DNA of 64,000 nt from Pseudophaeobacter sp965641885 (GTDB taxonomy: Bacteria; Pseudomonadota; Alphaproteobacteria; Rhodobacterales; Rhodobacteraceae), in the NCBI GenBank assembly GCA_965641885.1, contig OZ282574.1, positions 4,340,001 to 4,404,000 on the forward strand, read 5' to 3'. The notes below the pieces were generated by a model, which saw only the letters and a list, made by a program, of their open reading frames with translations, did not search any database and had not been told where the DNA came from. Both the position numbers and the translations under genes were made by a program. Of this stretch, positions 1 to 9,089 are shown piece by piece; positions within the stretch are counted from its first letter, which is position 1; each line of letters begins with the position of its first letter.

Positions 1-1
1 T

Positions 2-73
2 CACTGGTGCGATGTGGGGCACCCCGAAGGAATTGCCATCGCCGAGGATCTGATTGCCAATGACCTTGTTTGA
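2..73 (+). CDS. nucleotidyltransferase family protein (MurU-like), C-terminal end only
   Basis: Only the last 23 codons are present; the gene starts outside the window. The readable tail begins HWCDVGHPEGIAIAED and ends at a TGA at 71-73. This tail resembles the C-terminus of the alphaproteobacterial sugar-phosphate nucleotidyltransferases (MurU or mannose-1-phosphate guanylyltransferase type) that often precede addB in this group. The frame overlaps the start of addB by 14 bases, which suggests translational coupling in a repair operon. With so few residues the family call is an inference from the tail and the neighbour. Confidence 0.55.
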   Translation, partial: HWCDVGHPEGIAIAEDLIANDLV

Positions 74-3032
74 ACCAGCTGACACGGCCCGCATTTTTGC
101 TGTTCCCAATGGTGTCGACTTCCCGCGCGCGCTGGTCCGGGGGCTGATGCAGCGTGGCAAATCCCTGCCACCCGAGGGCCTCGCACGGGTCGAGATCATT
201 CTGAATACCTCGCGCATGATGCGCCGCTGCCGCAGCCTGTTTGAGGCCGGCCCAGCGCTGATTTTGCCACGGATGCGCCTGCTGACCGATCTTGCCCGCG
301 AAGCCAGCCTGCAGGGACTGCCGCCTGCCCTGCCGCCGCTGCGCCGCCGGTTAGAGCTGTCACAGCTGATCGCCAAACTGCTGGATGCGCAGCCCGATCT
401 CGCGGCGCGCTCCTCGCTCTATGATCTTTCCGACAGCCTCGCGGCGCTGATCGACGAGATGCAGGGTGAAGGCGTCAGCACCGATGTGATCCGCAATCTC
501 GATATCACCGATATGTCGGGTCACTGGGCCCGGGCGCAGTCCTTTATCGGCATCGCGGATGAGTTCGTTGAAACCCACGATGGCGCCATGGATGCCGAGG
601 CGCGGCAGCGTCAGGTGGTTTTGAACCTCATTGAAACCTGGCAGGAAAACCCGCCGCAACATCCCATCATCCTGGCTGGCTCTACCGGGTCACGCGGCAC
701 CACCCTGATGCTGATGCAGGCCATTGCCCGCCTGCCGCAGGGGGCCGTGGTGCTGCCGGGCTATGATTTTGAACAACCGGCAGAGGTCTGGCACCATCTC
801 AAGGACGCGCTGACGGCAGAAGACCACCCGCAATACCGCTTTGCCAAGCTCGTCGCTGATCTCGACATGACCCCGGATATGGTTCAGCGCTGGAGTGCGG
901 ATCAGCCCGCATCAGAGCCGCGCAACCGGCTGGTGTCGCTGGCGCTGCGCCCGGCGCCCGTCACCCATGCCTGGATGAGCGAAGGGCCGGACCTCAAAGA
1001 TCTCGACGCGGCCTGCGCCAACATCACTCTGGTAGAGGCCCCCAATCCGAGGTCCGAAGCGCTGGCAATTGCCCTGCGACTGCGCCAGGCGGCCGAAGAC
1101 GGCAAAACCGCCGCGCTGATCTCGCCGGATCGCATGCTGACCCGTCTGGTGTCAGCGGCGCTGGATCGCTGGGACATTCTGCCGGATGATTCCGCTGGCC
1201 TGCCGCTGCAACTGACCCCTCCGGGGCGGTTCCTGCGCCACGTGGCAGAGCTTTTTTGCCGCCCACTCACCGCCGATGCGCTGCTCACCCTGCTGAAACA
1301 CCCGCTCAGCCATGATGGGGCCAGTCATAATGGGGCCATTGCTGAGGCCGCGCGCGGCGAACACCTGCGCCACACGCGTGATTTTGAGCTGGACCTACGC
1401 CGCAATGGCCCGCCCTTTCCCGAGGCGGCAAGCTTTGACGCCTTTGGCAGCAAACGAGATCTGATACCGGGCTGGACGCAGTGGCTGGTGCAAAACTTTG
1501 CCGACCAGCAGGTCATCGGCACATTGCACCTTACCGACTGGGTCGCGTTGTTGCGCAGCCGTGCCGAATCAATTGCTGCTGGCAGTCAGGTTTCCGGGCC
1601 TGAGGAAAGCGGCACCCTTTGGGACAAAAAGGCCGGGCAGGCCGCGCTTGAGGTCATAAGAAACCTCGAAGCCGAAGCCCCTTACGGCGGCGAGATGTCG
1701 GCACGTGACTTTGCCGATCTGCTCGCCGCGATCCTGTCACAGGGTGAAGTGCGCGACCGCGACACCCCTTATGGCTCGATCATGATCTGGGGTACGCTTG
1801 AGGCCCGGGTGCAGGGGGCCGATCTGGTGATCCTTGGTGGCCTGAATGAGGGCAGCTGGCCCGAAGCCGCCAAGCCCGATCCCTGGCTCAACCGCCAGCT
1901 GCGCCACCAGGCGGGACTTTTGCTGCCGGAACGCCGCATTGGTCTGTCAGCGCATGATTTTCAACAGGCCATTGCCGCGCCAGAGGTCTGGCTGACCCGC
2001 GCTGCGCGCTCGGACGAGGCCGACACAGTCTCGTCGCGCTGGCTCAACCGGATGACAAACCTGTTGTCTGGTCTACCAGATCAGGGCGGCCGGGCGGCGC
2101 TGGACGCCATGACGGCACGCGGGCAAGAGTGGCTCGGCTGGGTCGAAGCATTGGAGCAGCCGACGCCTTTGCCCCCAGCACAGCGCCCCTCGCCGCGCCC
2201 ACCGGTGGCCAAGCGGCCGCGCCGCCTTACCATCACCGAAATCCCGCGCCTGATCCGCGACCCCTATGCGATCTACGCCAAACATGTGTTGCGGCTACGG
2301 CCACTGAACCCACTGGTGCAAGAACCCGATGCCCTGCTACGTGGCACCGTTGTGCATGAAATATTTGAACATTTCATCCGCGATAGCCTTGAGGATCCCA
2401 GCCGTCTGACCCGCGACAATTTGGTGGCGACCGCACGGAGCCTGCTGGAACGCGATGTACCCTGGCCCGTGGCGCGCCTGCTTTGGCTTTCCCGCATTGA
2501 ACGCCTGGCCGGGGATTTCATCCTCGCCGAGCAGCAGCGCCAGCAGCGTGCCAAACCCCTGAAGCTAGAGGCAAAGGGCGAGGCCCGGCTGGAGCCTCTG
2601 GATTTCTCCATCGCCTGCCGCGCCGACCGGATTGACCAGGACGATCGCGGTTTTCTGCATCTTTATGACTATAAAACCGGCGTGCCGCCCTCGGAAGCCC
2701 AGCAAAAGAAATTTGAAAAACAGCTGCTGATCGAGGCGGCCATGGCCGAGGAAGGCGCTTTCAAGGAGATCGGCCCCGCCGAGGTGGCCAGCGCCGCCTT
2801 TATCGGGCTGGGCAGTACACTAAAAGAAGTCCCTGCGCCATTGCAGGACCAGCCCCCCGCCAAGATCTGGGAGGAGCTGAAACAGCTGATTGGCGCCTAT
2901 TTTGAGCCTGAACAGGGCTATTCCAGCCGCCGCATGGTGCACCGGGATGACATTGCAGGCGACTACGATCATCTGGCCCGTTTTGGTGAATGGGACCGCA
3001 GTGCGACGCCTGAGCCCGAGGATCTGACATGA
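60..3032 (+). CDS. addB: double-strand break repair protein AddB
   Basis: This is the 990-residue AddB subunit of the AddAB helicase-nuclease, which resects double-strand DNA ends for RecA-dependent repair in the cytoplasm. The N-terminal part is the inactive helicase-like fold of the alphaproteobacterial AddB family. The C-terminal PD-(D/E)XK nuclease is visible as GTVVHEIFE near residue 760 and RADRID followed by LYDYKTG near residue 868, which supply the acidic residues and the lysine of the active site. ATG at 60 is preferred over an in-frame TTG at 54. The gene overlaps addA by four bases (ATGA), so the two subunits are translationally coupled. Confidence 0.96.
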   Translation: MTLFEPADTARIFAVPNGVDFPRALVRGLMQRGKSLPPEGLARVEIILNTSRMMRRCRSLFEAGPALILPRMRLLTDLAREASLQGLPPALPPLRRRLELSQLIAKLLDAQPDLAARSSLYDLSDSLAALIDEMQGEGVSTDVIRNLDITDMSGHWARAQSFIGIADEFVETHDGAMDAEARQRQVVLNLIETWQENPPQHPIILAGSTGSRGTTLMLMQAIARLPQGAVVLPGYDFEQPAEVWHHLKDALTAEDHPQYRFAKLVADLDMTPDMVQRWSADQPASEPRNRLVSLALRPAPVTHAWMSEGPDLKDLDAACANITLVEAPNPRSEALAIALRLRQAAEDGKTAALISPDRMLTRLVSAALDRWDILPDDSAGLPLQLTPPGRFLRHVAELFCRPLTADALLTLLKHPLSHDGASHNGAIAEAARGEHLRHTRDFELDLRRNGPPFPEAASFDAFGSKRDLIPGWTQWLVQNFADQQVIGTLHLTDWVALLRSRAESIAAGSQVSGPEESGTLWDKKAGQAALEVIRNLEAEAPYGGEMSARDFADLLAAILSQGEVRDRDTPYGSIMIWGTLEARVQGADLVILGGLNEGSWPEAAKPDPWLNRQLRHQAGLLLPERRIGLSAHDFQQAIAAPEVWLTRAARSDEADTVSSRWLNRMTNLLSGLPDQGGRAALDAMTARGQEWLGWVEALEQPTPLPPAQRPSPRPPVAKRPRRLTITEIPRLIRDPYAIYAKHVLRLRPLNPLVQEPDALLRGTVVHEIFEHFIRDSLEDPSRLTRDNLVATARSLLERDVPWPVARLLWLSRIERLAGDFILAEQQRQQRAKPLKLEAKGEARLEPLDFSIACRADRIDQDDRGFLHLYDYKTGVPPSEAQQKKFEKQLLIEAAMAEEGAFKEIGPAEVASAAFIGLGSTLKEVPAPLQDQPPAKIWEELKQLIGAYFEPEQGYSSRRMVHRDDIAGDYDHLARFGEWDRSATPEPEDLT

Positions 3033-6000
3033 GCCATGCAGCCACCAAACCCCGCGACGCCGCCTCAGAAGCGCAGTTTCGCGCCGCGCGTCCCGATGCC
3101 TCTACCTGGCTGGCGGCGAATGCCGGCTCGGGTAAGACCAAGGTGCTGACCGACCGGGTGGCGCGACTGCTGCTGAAAGGCGTACAGCCGCAGCATATCC
3201 TCTGCCTCACCTATACCAAGGCCGCTGCCAGCGAGATGCAGAACCGGTTGTTCAAGCGCCTCGGTGAATGGGCAATGCTGCGCGACGCACCACTCACGGC
3301 TGCGCTGATGGAGCTGGGCGCCGATGATGTGATCTCGGATGAGGGTCTGTCACAGGCCCGCACCCTGTTTGCCCGCGCCATTGAGACCCCTGGCGGGTTG
3401 AAAATCCAGACCATTCACTCGTTTTGCTCGTCCTTGCTGCGCCGCTTCCCGCTGGAGGCCGGCGTCAGTCCGCAGTTCTCAGAGATGGAAGACCGCGCCG
3501 CCGCCCTACTGCGCGCCGAGATTGTCGAGGACATGGCCAAGGGGGATCTGGCCCATCTGGTAGAGCCGCTGGCGCGCCATGTTGGCGGTAGTGATTTTGA
3601 AGATCTGACGGCCGCGCTTTGTCAGCGGCGTGCCGAGTTTGACACGCCACTGGACTGGCCCACGCTGCTTGCACGGTTTGATATGCCCGAAGGGTTTAAC
3701 CGCTCCGCACTCGAAGACCTCGTGTTTCTTGGCGGTGAGGAAGAACTGCTGTCTCGCACCCGCACTATGCTGGCCTCGGGTGGCACCAATGACCAAAAGG
3801 CGGCGATTAAACTGGCGGGAATCACCCAGCCGGGGCTGAGTGATCTGGCAGTTCTCGAAAGCGTCTTTTTGACCGGAGCTGCGGCCAAGGCGCCGTTTGC
3901 GGCCAAAGTAGGCAGCTTTCCCACCAAAAAGCTGCGCGAGGCCAATCACAGTCTGATGGATCAGCTTGAGCCCTTGATGCTGCGCGTTGAGGACGCCCGC
4001 GCCAAACGTCTCGCACTGGTGGCCGCGCAAAAGTCGCTAGAGCTACACCAGTTTGCCGCCGCCTACCTGCCGGAATACGAGGCGCGCAAACGCCTGCGCG
4101 GCTGGCTCGACTTTGATGATCTGATCCTCAACGCACGGCAATTGCTGAATGATCCTGCCGTTGCGGCCTGGGTGCTGTACCGTCTGGACGGCGGCATCGA
4201 CCATATTCTGGTGGATGAGGCACAAGACACCAGCCCGGTGCAATGGGATGTGATCGAAAAACTGGCGCAGGAATTCACAGCCGGGATCGGCGCGCGCTCG
4301 GATGTGGAACGCACCATCTTTGTGGTTGGTGACAAAAAGCAGTCGATCTATTCCTTTCAGGGCGCAGACCCGGATGCCTTTGACCGTATGCAGATTGAGT
4401 TTGCCGACAGACTGTCCGAATCTGGCGCTGGTCTGCAGAACGCCGCGCTGGAGTTCTCGTTCCGGTCATCCGCCGCGATCCTGCGACTGGTGGATCTGGT
4501 GTTCAAGGATAGCCCTCGCGCCGGCTTTCACAGTGATGCACTGCACCGCGCCTTTAAATCCGATCTGCCCGGACGGGTGGACCTTTGGCCCGTGGTCGAC
4601 AAGACCGAGGACGACGACGACAGTGACTGGACCGACCCGGTGGACCGCCCTGGCACCCGGCATCACACCGTCATCCTGGCCGAGCGCATTGCCCGCCAAA
4701 TCAAAGAGATGATCGACAGTAAAACCACTCTGCCAATAGATGGGCCAAAAGGGCCCAATGGAGAGATGAGTTTTCAGCGCCGACCGGTGCATGCCGGTGA
4801 CTTCCTCATTCTGGTACAGCGCCGTTCCGAGCTGTTTTCCGAAATCATCCGCGCCTGTAAAAATGCAGCCCTGCCAATTGCCGGCGCGGATCGGCTAAAA
4901 GTTGGCGCCGAGCTGGCTGTAAAAGACATTGCAGCCTTGCTGTCCTTTCTTGCCACGCCCGAGGATTCTCTGGCTCTGGCTGAGGCGCTGAAATCGCCGC
5001 TGTTTGGCTGGTCGGAACAGATGCTGTTTGATCTCGCCCATCGCCGCGACGGCAAACAGCATCTCTGGCCTGCACTGCGGGAGCGCCGCGATGACTTTGC
5101 AGACACCATGGCGGTGCTGGATGATCTGCGCAGCCAGACTGATTTTCTGCGCCCGTTTGATCTGATCGAGCGCATCCTGACCCGGCATCAGGGGCGGCAG
5201 AAACTGCTGGGCCGTCTGGGGGCCGAGGCCGAGGATGGCATCAACGCGCTCCTGTCGCAGGCGCTCGCCTATGAGCGCTCTGATATTCCCAGCCTCACGG
5301 GGTTTTTGGTCTGGATGCAGACCGATGATCTTGAGATCAAGCGGCAGATGGGGGCCTCGGGCGATATGATCCGGGTGATGTCGGTGCATGGCTCTAAAGG
5401 GCTGGAAGCGCCGATTGTGATTCTGCCTGATACTGCCAAACGCAACGCGCCAAGTGACGCCGAAATCATGGTCGCAGAGGGCACGCCGCTATGGAAACTG
5501 CCCAAAGACCAGATGCCCGAATTGCTGTTCTCGGCCCGCGAGGCGGCGCAGGAGAAGCAGCAGAACGAGCGGCTGCGCTTGCTTTATGTGGCCCTCACCC
5601 GCGCCGAAAAATGGTTGATTGTTGCCAGTGCCGGGACGCTCTCAAAAGACGGCGACAGCTGGTATCAGCGGGTTGAAGCCGCGATGCGCGAAGGCGGTGC
5701 CACAGCCTGTGATCTGCCCGGCGGCGAAGGGCTGCGCCTTGCCCATGGCGACTGGGACGGGCTGGAGTTTGTGCCCCACATGGTCCAACCCCACGTAGCC
5801 CCTGTTTTACCTGAGATTTTTACCAAAGTCGCGCCGGGCTATGTTCCAGCTGACCCCACTGTGAAACCCTCAGATCTTGGCGGTGCCAAGGCGCTGCCTG
5901 GTGAACAGGGTCTCGATGAGGAGGCAGCAAAGGCACGCGGCACAAGACTGCATTTGTTGCTGGAACATCTGTCGGCTTATCCAAGCGCGCGCTGGCCTGA

Positions 6001-6415
6001 ATTGGCGCAACGGATCCTGCCACAGGCTGTCGACCGTGAGGAGCTGTTGGCCGAGGCTGCAGCCGTGCTGACAAACCCCGCGCTCACGCATATTTTTGCC
6101 GCCGATGCCCTGGCCGAGGTCGCTGTAACGGCGGATCTGGGTGCGCAGCGCATATATGGCATCATTGATCGGCTCGTGGTCACACCGGATAAGGTTCTGG
6201 CGGTAGATTTCAAATCTAACGCTCAGGTGCCGGATCAGCCCCGTAGCTGTCCCAAAGGCCTGCTGCGCCAGATGGCGGCCTATGCCCATGCGCTGGCGCA
6301 AATCTACCCGGATCGCGAGATTGAGACCGCCCTGCTTTGGACCCGTACCGCCAGCCTGATGGTTCTGCCGCACGATCTTGTGACAGATGCGCTCAGGGAG
6401 GTGCTGGAACCTTGA
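3029..6415 (+). CDS. addA: double-strand break repair helicase AddA
   Basis: AddA is the UvrD/Rep-type helicase and second nuclease of the AddAB complex. The 1128-residue protein has Walker A AGSGKT at residues 32-37, a Walker B/DEAQD motif near residue 395, the late helicase motif LLYVALTRAE near 851, and a C-terminal nuclease seen as GTRLHLLLEH near 970 and VDFKSN near 1056. All helicase and nuclease hallmarks are intact, so AddAB here should have two working nucleases. It follows addB with an ATGA overlap and lies just upstream of trxA, an arrangement common in this family of bacteria. Confidence 0.97.
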   Translation: MSHAATKPRDAASEAQFRAARPDASTWLAANAGSGKTKVLTDRVARLLLKGVQPQHILCLTYTKAAASEMQNRLFKRLGEWAMLRDAPLTAALMELGADDVISDEGLSQARTLFARAIETPGGLKIQTIHSFCSSLLRRFPLEAGVSPQFSEMEDRAAALLRAEIVEDMAKGDLAHLVEPLARHVGGSDFEDLTAALCQRRAEFDTPLDWPTLLARFDMPEGFNRSALEDLVFLGGEEELLSRTRTMLASGGTNDQKAAIKLAGITQPGLSDLAVLESVFLTGAAAKAPFAAKVGSFPTKKLREANHSLMDQLEPLMLRVEDARAKRLALVAAQKSLELHQFAAAYLPEYEARKRLRGWLDFDDLILNARQLLNDPAVAAWVLYRLDGGIDHILVDEAQDTSPVQWDVIEKLAQEFTAGIGARSDVERTIFVVGDKKQSIYSFQGADPDAFDRMQIEFADRLSESGAGLQNAALEFSFRSSAAILRLVDLVFKDSPRAGFHSDALHRAFKSDLPGRVDLWPVVDKTEDDDDSDWTDPVDRPGTRHHTVILAERIARQIKEMIDSKTTLPIDGPKGPNGEMSFQRRPVHAGDFLILVQRRSELFSEIIRACKNAALPIAGADRLKVGAELAVKDIAALLSFLATPEDSLALAEALKSPLFGWSEQMLFDLAHRRDGKQHLWPALRERRDDFADTMAVLDDLRSQTDFLRPFDLIERILTRHQGRQKLLGRLGAEAEDGINALLSQALAYERSDIPSLTGFLVWMQTDDLEIKRQMGASGDMIRVMSVHGSKGLEAPIVILPDTAKRNAPSDAEIMVAEGTPLWKLPKDQMPELLFSAREAAQEKQQNERLRLLYVALTRAEKWLIVASAGTLSKDGDSWYQRVEAAMREGGATACDLPGGEGLRLAHGDWDGLEFVPHMVQPHVAPVLPEIFTKVAPGYVPADPTVKPSDLGGAKALPGEQGLDEEAAKARGTRLHLLLEHLSAYPSARWPELAQRILPQAVDREELLAEAAAVLTNPALTHIFAADALAEVAVTADLGAQRIYGIIDRLVVTPDKVLAVDFKSNAQVPDQPRSCPKGLLRQMAAYAHALAQIYPDREIETALLWTRTASLMVLPHDLVTDALREVLEP

Positions 6416-6477
6416 CGATTCCTTAAGCCGTACCTAGGTTCCAACTCCAGTTGCCTTAGATCTCAGGAGACATTTCA

Positions 6478-6798
6478 ATGTCCACCGTAGCCGTCACCGA
6501 CGAAACATTTGACGCCGAAGTCAAGAACTCCACTGTCCCCGTAGTGGTGGATTTCTGGGCCGAATGGTGTGGTCCCTGCAAGCAGATCGGCCCCGCTCTG
6601 GAAGAGCTGTCAGCCGAATATGGCGATGCTGTAAAAATCGTCAAAGTTGACGTCGACAGCAACCCAAATGCCGCCGCGGCCATGGGCGTGCGTGGCATTC
6701 CGGCGCTGTTTATCTTTAAGGACGGCCAGGTTGTGTCCAACCGAGCTGGCGCCGCCCCCAAGGCCGCGCTGCAAAGCTGGATTAACGATTCTATCTGA
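6478..6798 (+). CDS. trxA: thioredoxin
   Basis: This 106-residue protein is a standard cytoplasmic thioredoxin, reducing disulfides in ribonucleotide reductase, PAPS reductase and MsrA-type enzymes. The redox motif WCGPC is at residues 30-34 and the cis-proline loop GIP lies near residue 75. There is no signal peptide. The ATG has an AGGAG ribosome site upstream (6464-6468). It is 62 bases behind addA and is followed by a strong rho-independent terminator, so it may be read both with addAB and from its own promoter. Confidence 0.97.
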   Translation: MSTVAVTDETFDAEVKNSTVPVVVDFWAEWCGPCKQIGPALEELSAEYGDAVKIVKVDVDSNPNAAAAMGVRGIPALFIFKDGQVVSNRAGAAPKAALQSWINDSI

Positions 6799-6820
6799 TC
6801 AAAGTGATCATTCGTTTCCA

Positions 6821-6852
6821 AAGGCGCTCTCTGCAGGGGGCGCCTTTTTTTG
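6821..6852 (+). terminator. rho-independent terminator after trxA
   Basis: The arms AAGGCGC (6821-6827) and GCGCCTT (6840-6846) pair perfectly around a 12-base loop and run straight into a tract of seven T residues. It lies 22 bases after the trxA stop and only 16 bases before the next start codon. Confidence 0.85.
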
Positions 6853-6867
6853 TTGTGAGGACATGCC

Positions 6868-7086
6868 ATGACCCCAGAGTTTCGCCAAAAGGCCATCGCC
6901 ATTTGCACGGGCAAAATCGCCAAAAAAGGCGAGGGGGTCGGCCTGTCGTTTTATGCCTTTTTCAAGAACAAGAACGATGACCCTGCCCTGCTGATGACGG
7001 TCGCGACATGGTGGATCAAGACGCATGAGCTTGACCATTTTGAGAAGGCTGCGAAAATCCGCGATATGCTTGGCGCAGATCTGTAA
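6868..7086 (+). CDS. small conserved protein (DUF6500-like)
   Basis: This 72-residue soluble protein has no signal peptide or membrane segment. It contains GVGLSFYAFFKNKNDDP and a tryptophan pair in TWWIKTHELDHF, a pattern I associate with the small DUF6500-type proteins of marine Rhodobacteraceae. The function is unknown. A GAGG ribosome site lies in front of the ATG. It is separated from trxA by a terminator and from the next gene by about 110 bases, so it is probably transcribed alone. The family name is recalled and could not be checked. Confidence 0.7.
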   Translation: MTPEFRQKAIAICTGKIAKKGEGVGLSFYAFFKNKNDDPALLMTVATWWIKTHELDHFEKAAKIRDMLGADL

Positions 7087-7195
7087 ATGCCACAGCCTCA
7101 AGGACGCGGCTGGTCTAAAGTCGCCCCTAAATCTGGCCCTTTCCTTTCACCCCCACCTCAGCGAGGCTGCCTGCAAAGACCAACAGGAGCAGGAC

Positions 7196-7543
7196 ATGGC
7201 TAAAACACGGGTATTGGTGGAATTCGGTATGGGCACCTCGCTCAGACGCGAAGACTATACCGAGGCGGCAAAACGGGCCATAAAAGACGCGCTCTGGCAC
7301 AATTCGATCAGTGTGGCAGAGCTGTTTGATTTCCCCAAAGACGCTATGATCATCGACGCCGAAGTGGGCGTCGCCCAGCCGGATCAGGTCGATATTGCAG
7401 CCCTGAAGGCGATATTTCCCTATGGGCAGCCAAATATCAAAGTCACCCAAGGCGGTTTGGATGTGGAAAAACCCCACGCAGCCGGGCGCACAGTGATCGC
7501 TAATGCCGCCGTGATCGTCTCGTTTGATATGGAGAGGGCATGA
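7196..7543 (+). CDS. Lin0512 family protein, first copy
   Basis: This 115-residue protein matches the Lin0512 family, small cytoplasmic proteins of unknown role recognised by an N-terminal glycine-rich strand (VEFGMGTSL), a conserved YTEAAKRAIKDALWHNS helix and a later QPDQVD segment. The ATG is chosen because AGGAGCAGGAC stands directly in front; a longer in-frame reading back to 7025 lacks such a site. Its stop overlaps the start of a second, clearly related gene, so the two are co-translated and may form a heteromer. Confidence 0.82.
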   Translation: MAKTRVLVEFGMGTSLRREDYTEAAKRAIKDALWHNSISVAELFDFPKDAMIIDAEVGVAQPDQVDIAALKAIFPYGQPNIKVTQGGLDVEKPHAAGRTVIANAAVIVSFDMERA

Positions 7544-7923
7544 TGGAGACTGCTGAAATGGGCGAAAAACGCATCATTCTGGAAATGGGCACCGGCAACG
7601 ATCTCTATGGTCAGGACTACACCAAGGCGGCACGGCGCGCGGTGCAGGATGCGCTGCATCACTCCTCGATCACCCTGTTTTCCAAACTGGGTATCGACCA
7701 CAGCCAGATGCGGGTTGAGGTCACCATCGCCGTGCAGGAACCGGATCAGATTGATTGCGATCTGGTGGCGCAGGATCTGCCGCGCGGGCGGGCCAGGGTG
7801 CGGGCCGTCAAAGGCGGGCTTAATATCGCGGATGAGGCATCCGACAGCCTGCATGTCGTGGCCACAGCTGCGGTTGAGGCCTGGTTGCCAGACCAGTCTA
7901 CAAGCTACAAGCTCAGCAGCTAA
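7543..7923 (+). CDS. Lin0512 family protein, second copy
   Basis: This 126-residue protein is a paralogue of the preceding gene. Both share a glycine-rich start (LEMGTGNDL here), an aligned YTKAARRAVQDALHHSSI helix and QEPDQID, and both end in a strand of small hydrophobic residues. The starts ATGATG at 7540 and 7543 are both possible; 7543 has better spacing to the upstream GAGAGGG. Nothing in the sequence shows a catalytic motif I can name. The two genes are probably an ancient tandem duplication kept as a pair. Confidence 0.82.
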   Translation: METAEMGEKRIILEMGTGNDLYGQDYTKAARRAVQDALHHSSITLFSKLGIDHSQMRVEVTIAVQEPDQIDCDLVAQDLPRGRARVRAVKGGLNIADEASDSLHVVATAAVEAWLPDQSTSYKLSS

Positions 7924-7955
7924 AAAAGATAAAGCCGCCCCGAATTGGAGCGGCT
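7922..7955 (-). terminator. rho-independent terminator for the leftward DUF1127 gene
   Basis: On the minus strand AGCCGC and GCGGCT form a stem (7950-7955 with 7933-7938), followed by TTTATCTTTTTT. It lies about 40 bases beyond the DUF1127 stop codon and abuts the end of the convergent Lin0512 pair. Confidence 0.7.
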
Positions 7956-7992
7956 CATCTCTTGTGGCACTTCTGTACCCGGTCTGTAAATT

Positions 7993-8184
7993 TTACAGTT
8001 TGGCGATATCCGCATAGGAAACGCCAATGTCTTCCAGCTGTGCTGCACTCAGCTGTCTCAGAGCATTCTGGGTTTTGCGGGAGTCGTTCCACTCAGCCAG
8101 GTTGGCTTTGAAGTTGAAGATGCCGTCTACCAGACGAAGAACGGAGACTGCGCCCAGCGGCGCATGGAGGTTTGCGGTCGTCAT
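7993..8184 (-). CDS. DUF1127 domain-containing protein
   Basis: This 63-residue protein has the DUF1127 (YjiS-like) signature near the C-terminus: LAEWNDSRKTQNALRQLSAAQLEDIGV, with the closing hydrophobic-acidic helix. DUF1127 proteins are small, basic and abundant in alphaproteobacteria; some act in RNA turnover and phosphate or stress responses, but the role of this copy is unknown. The start at 8184 has AAGGA eight bases upstream; an alternative start 11 codons earlier has no ribosome site. A terminator follows the gene. Confidence 0.85.
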   Translation of the reverse strand: MTTANLHAPLGAVSVLRLVDGIFNFKANLAEWNDSRKTQNALRQLSAAQLEDIGVSYADIAKL

Positions 8185-8454
8185 TGCACGAGTCCTTAAA
8201 TTCGGTGTGTTTGGCATGTTGTTTGCCTATGACCTCCATGTAGGAGAGCTATCTGAGTCTCACAATTGCCCGTTTAACAGTCCCGAAATGCGCCCAATGC
8301 ATAGCAAATGACCAAAGTGTTAACGCGGCGACTGTTTTGGGCGTGCAGATCCATGGCCACAGAGCGTGGCGGCCTGTGAACCCAGCGCCCTGTTTGGCCT
8401 GGCTCTTGCAAAGAGTTTTACCAATATTCCAGGCACAGCGTCCGCTATGCGAAC

Positions 8455-8483
8455 CTTGTACCGAGGCAAGGATGATTCCATAT
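8455..8483 (+). promoter_or_regulatory. candidate sigma-32 (heat-shock) promoter of hslVU
   Basis: CTTGTAC at 8455-8461, a 14-base spacer and TTCCATAT at 8476-8483 resemble the RpoH pattern CTTGAAA-N13-15-CCCCATNT. The predicted start of transcription is about 20 bases before the hslV ATG, which fits a short leader with GGAGGC as ribosome site. The rest of the divergent gap (8185-8454) shows no gene. The match is by eye only. Confidence 0.45.
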
Positions 8484-8509
8484 AGGAGGCAACAAATCTG
8501 GAGGCAAAG

Positions 8510-9088
8510 ATGGCAGAGGATCAATTCCCCGGCTGGCACGGAACCACCATTATTGGTGTCAAAAAGGATGGCGAAGTGGTCATCGCCGGCGACGGACAAG
8601 TGTCATTGGGTCAAACCGTGATCAAAGGCTCTGCCCGCAAGGTGCGCCGCCTGTCGCCAGGTGGCTTTGACGTGGTGGCAGGGTTTGCCGGCTCCACCGC
8701 CGACGCCTTTACCCTGCTGGAACGGCTTGAGGTCAAACTGGAGGCCACGCCAGGGCAGTTGGCGCGCGCCAGTGTCGAGCTGGCCAAGGACTGGCGCACC
8801 GACAAATATCTGCAAAAGCTTGAGGCGATGCTGATTGTCACCGATGGCTCTGAGATGTTCGTAATCACCGGAGCTGGCGATGTGCTGGAGCCAGAGCATG
8901 ACGTGGCCGCAATTGGATCAGGTGGCAATTTTGCGCTCGCTGCAGCCCGTGCCATGATGGACAGTGACCGAACAGCCGAGGCCGTGGCCCGGGATGCCAT
9001 GGCCATCGCTGCGGATATTTGTGTCTATACCAATGGCCGGCTGACGGTTGAAACCATCATGCCAGCCGATAAACCTGTCGAGGGCTGA
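8510..9088 (+). CDS. hslV: ATP-dependent protease subunit HslV (ClpQ)
   Basis: HslV is the threonine protease ring of the two-component HslVU (ClpYQ) proteasome-like complex in the cytoplasm. After an 11-residue propeptide ending in WHG, the mature protein would begin at Thr12 (TTIIGVKKDGEVVIAGDG), the N-terminal nucleophile. The glycine-rich VIAGDGQVSLGQT segment and AIGSGGNFALAAARA are typical of the family, and 192 residues is a usual length with such a leader. A possible heat-shock promoter stands upstream. Its partner hslU lies one gene further on. Confidence 0.97.
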   Translation: MAEDQFPGWHGTTIIGVKKDGEVVIAGDGQVSLGQTVIKGSARKVRRLSPGGFDVVAGFAGSTADAFTLLERLEVKLEATPGQLARASVELAKDWRTDKYLQKLEAMLIVTDGSEMFVITGAGDVLEPEHDVAAIGSGGNFALAAARAMMDSDRTAEAVARDAMAIAADICVYTNGRLTVETIMPADKPVEG

Positions 9089-9089
9089 C

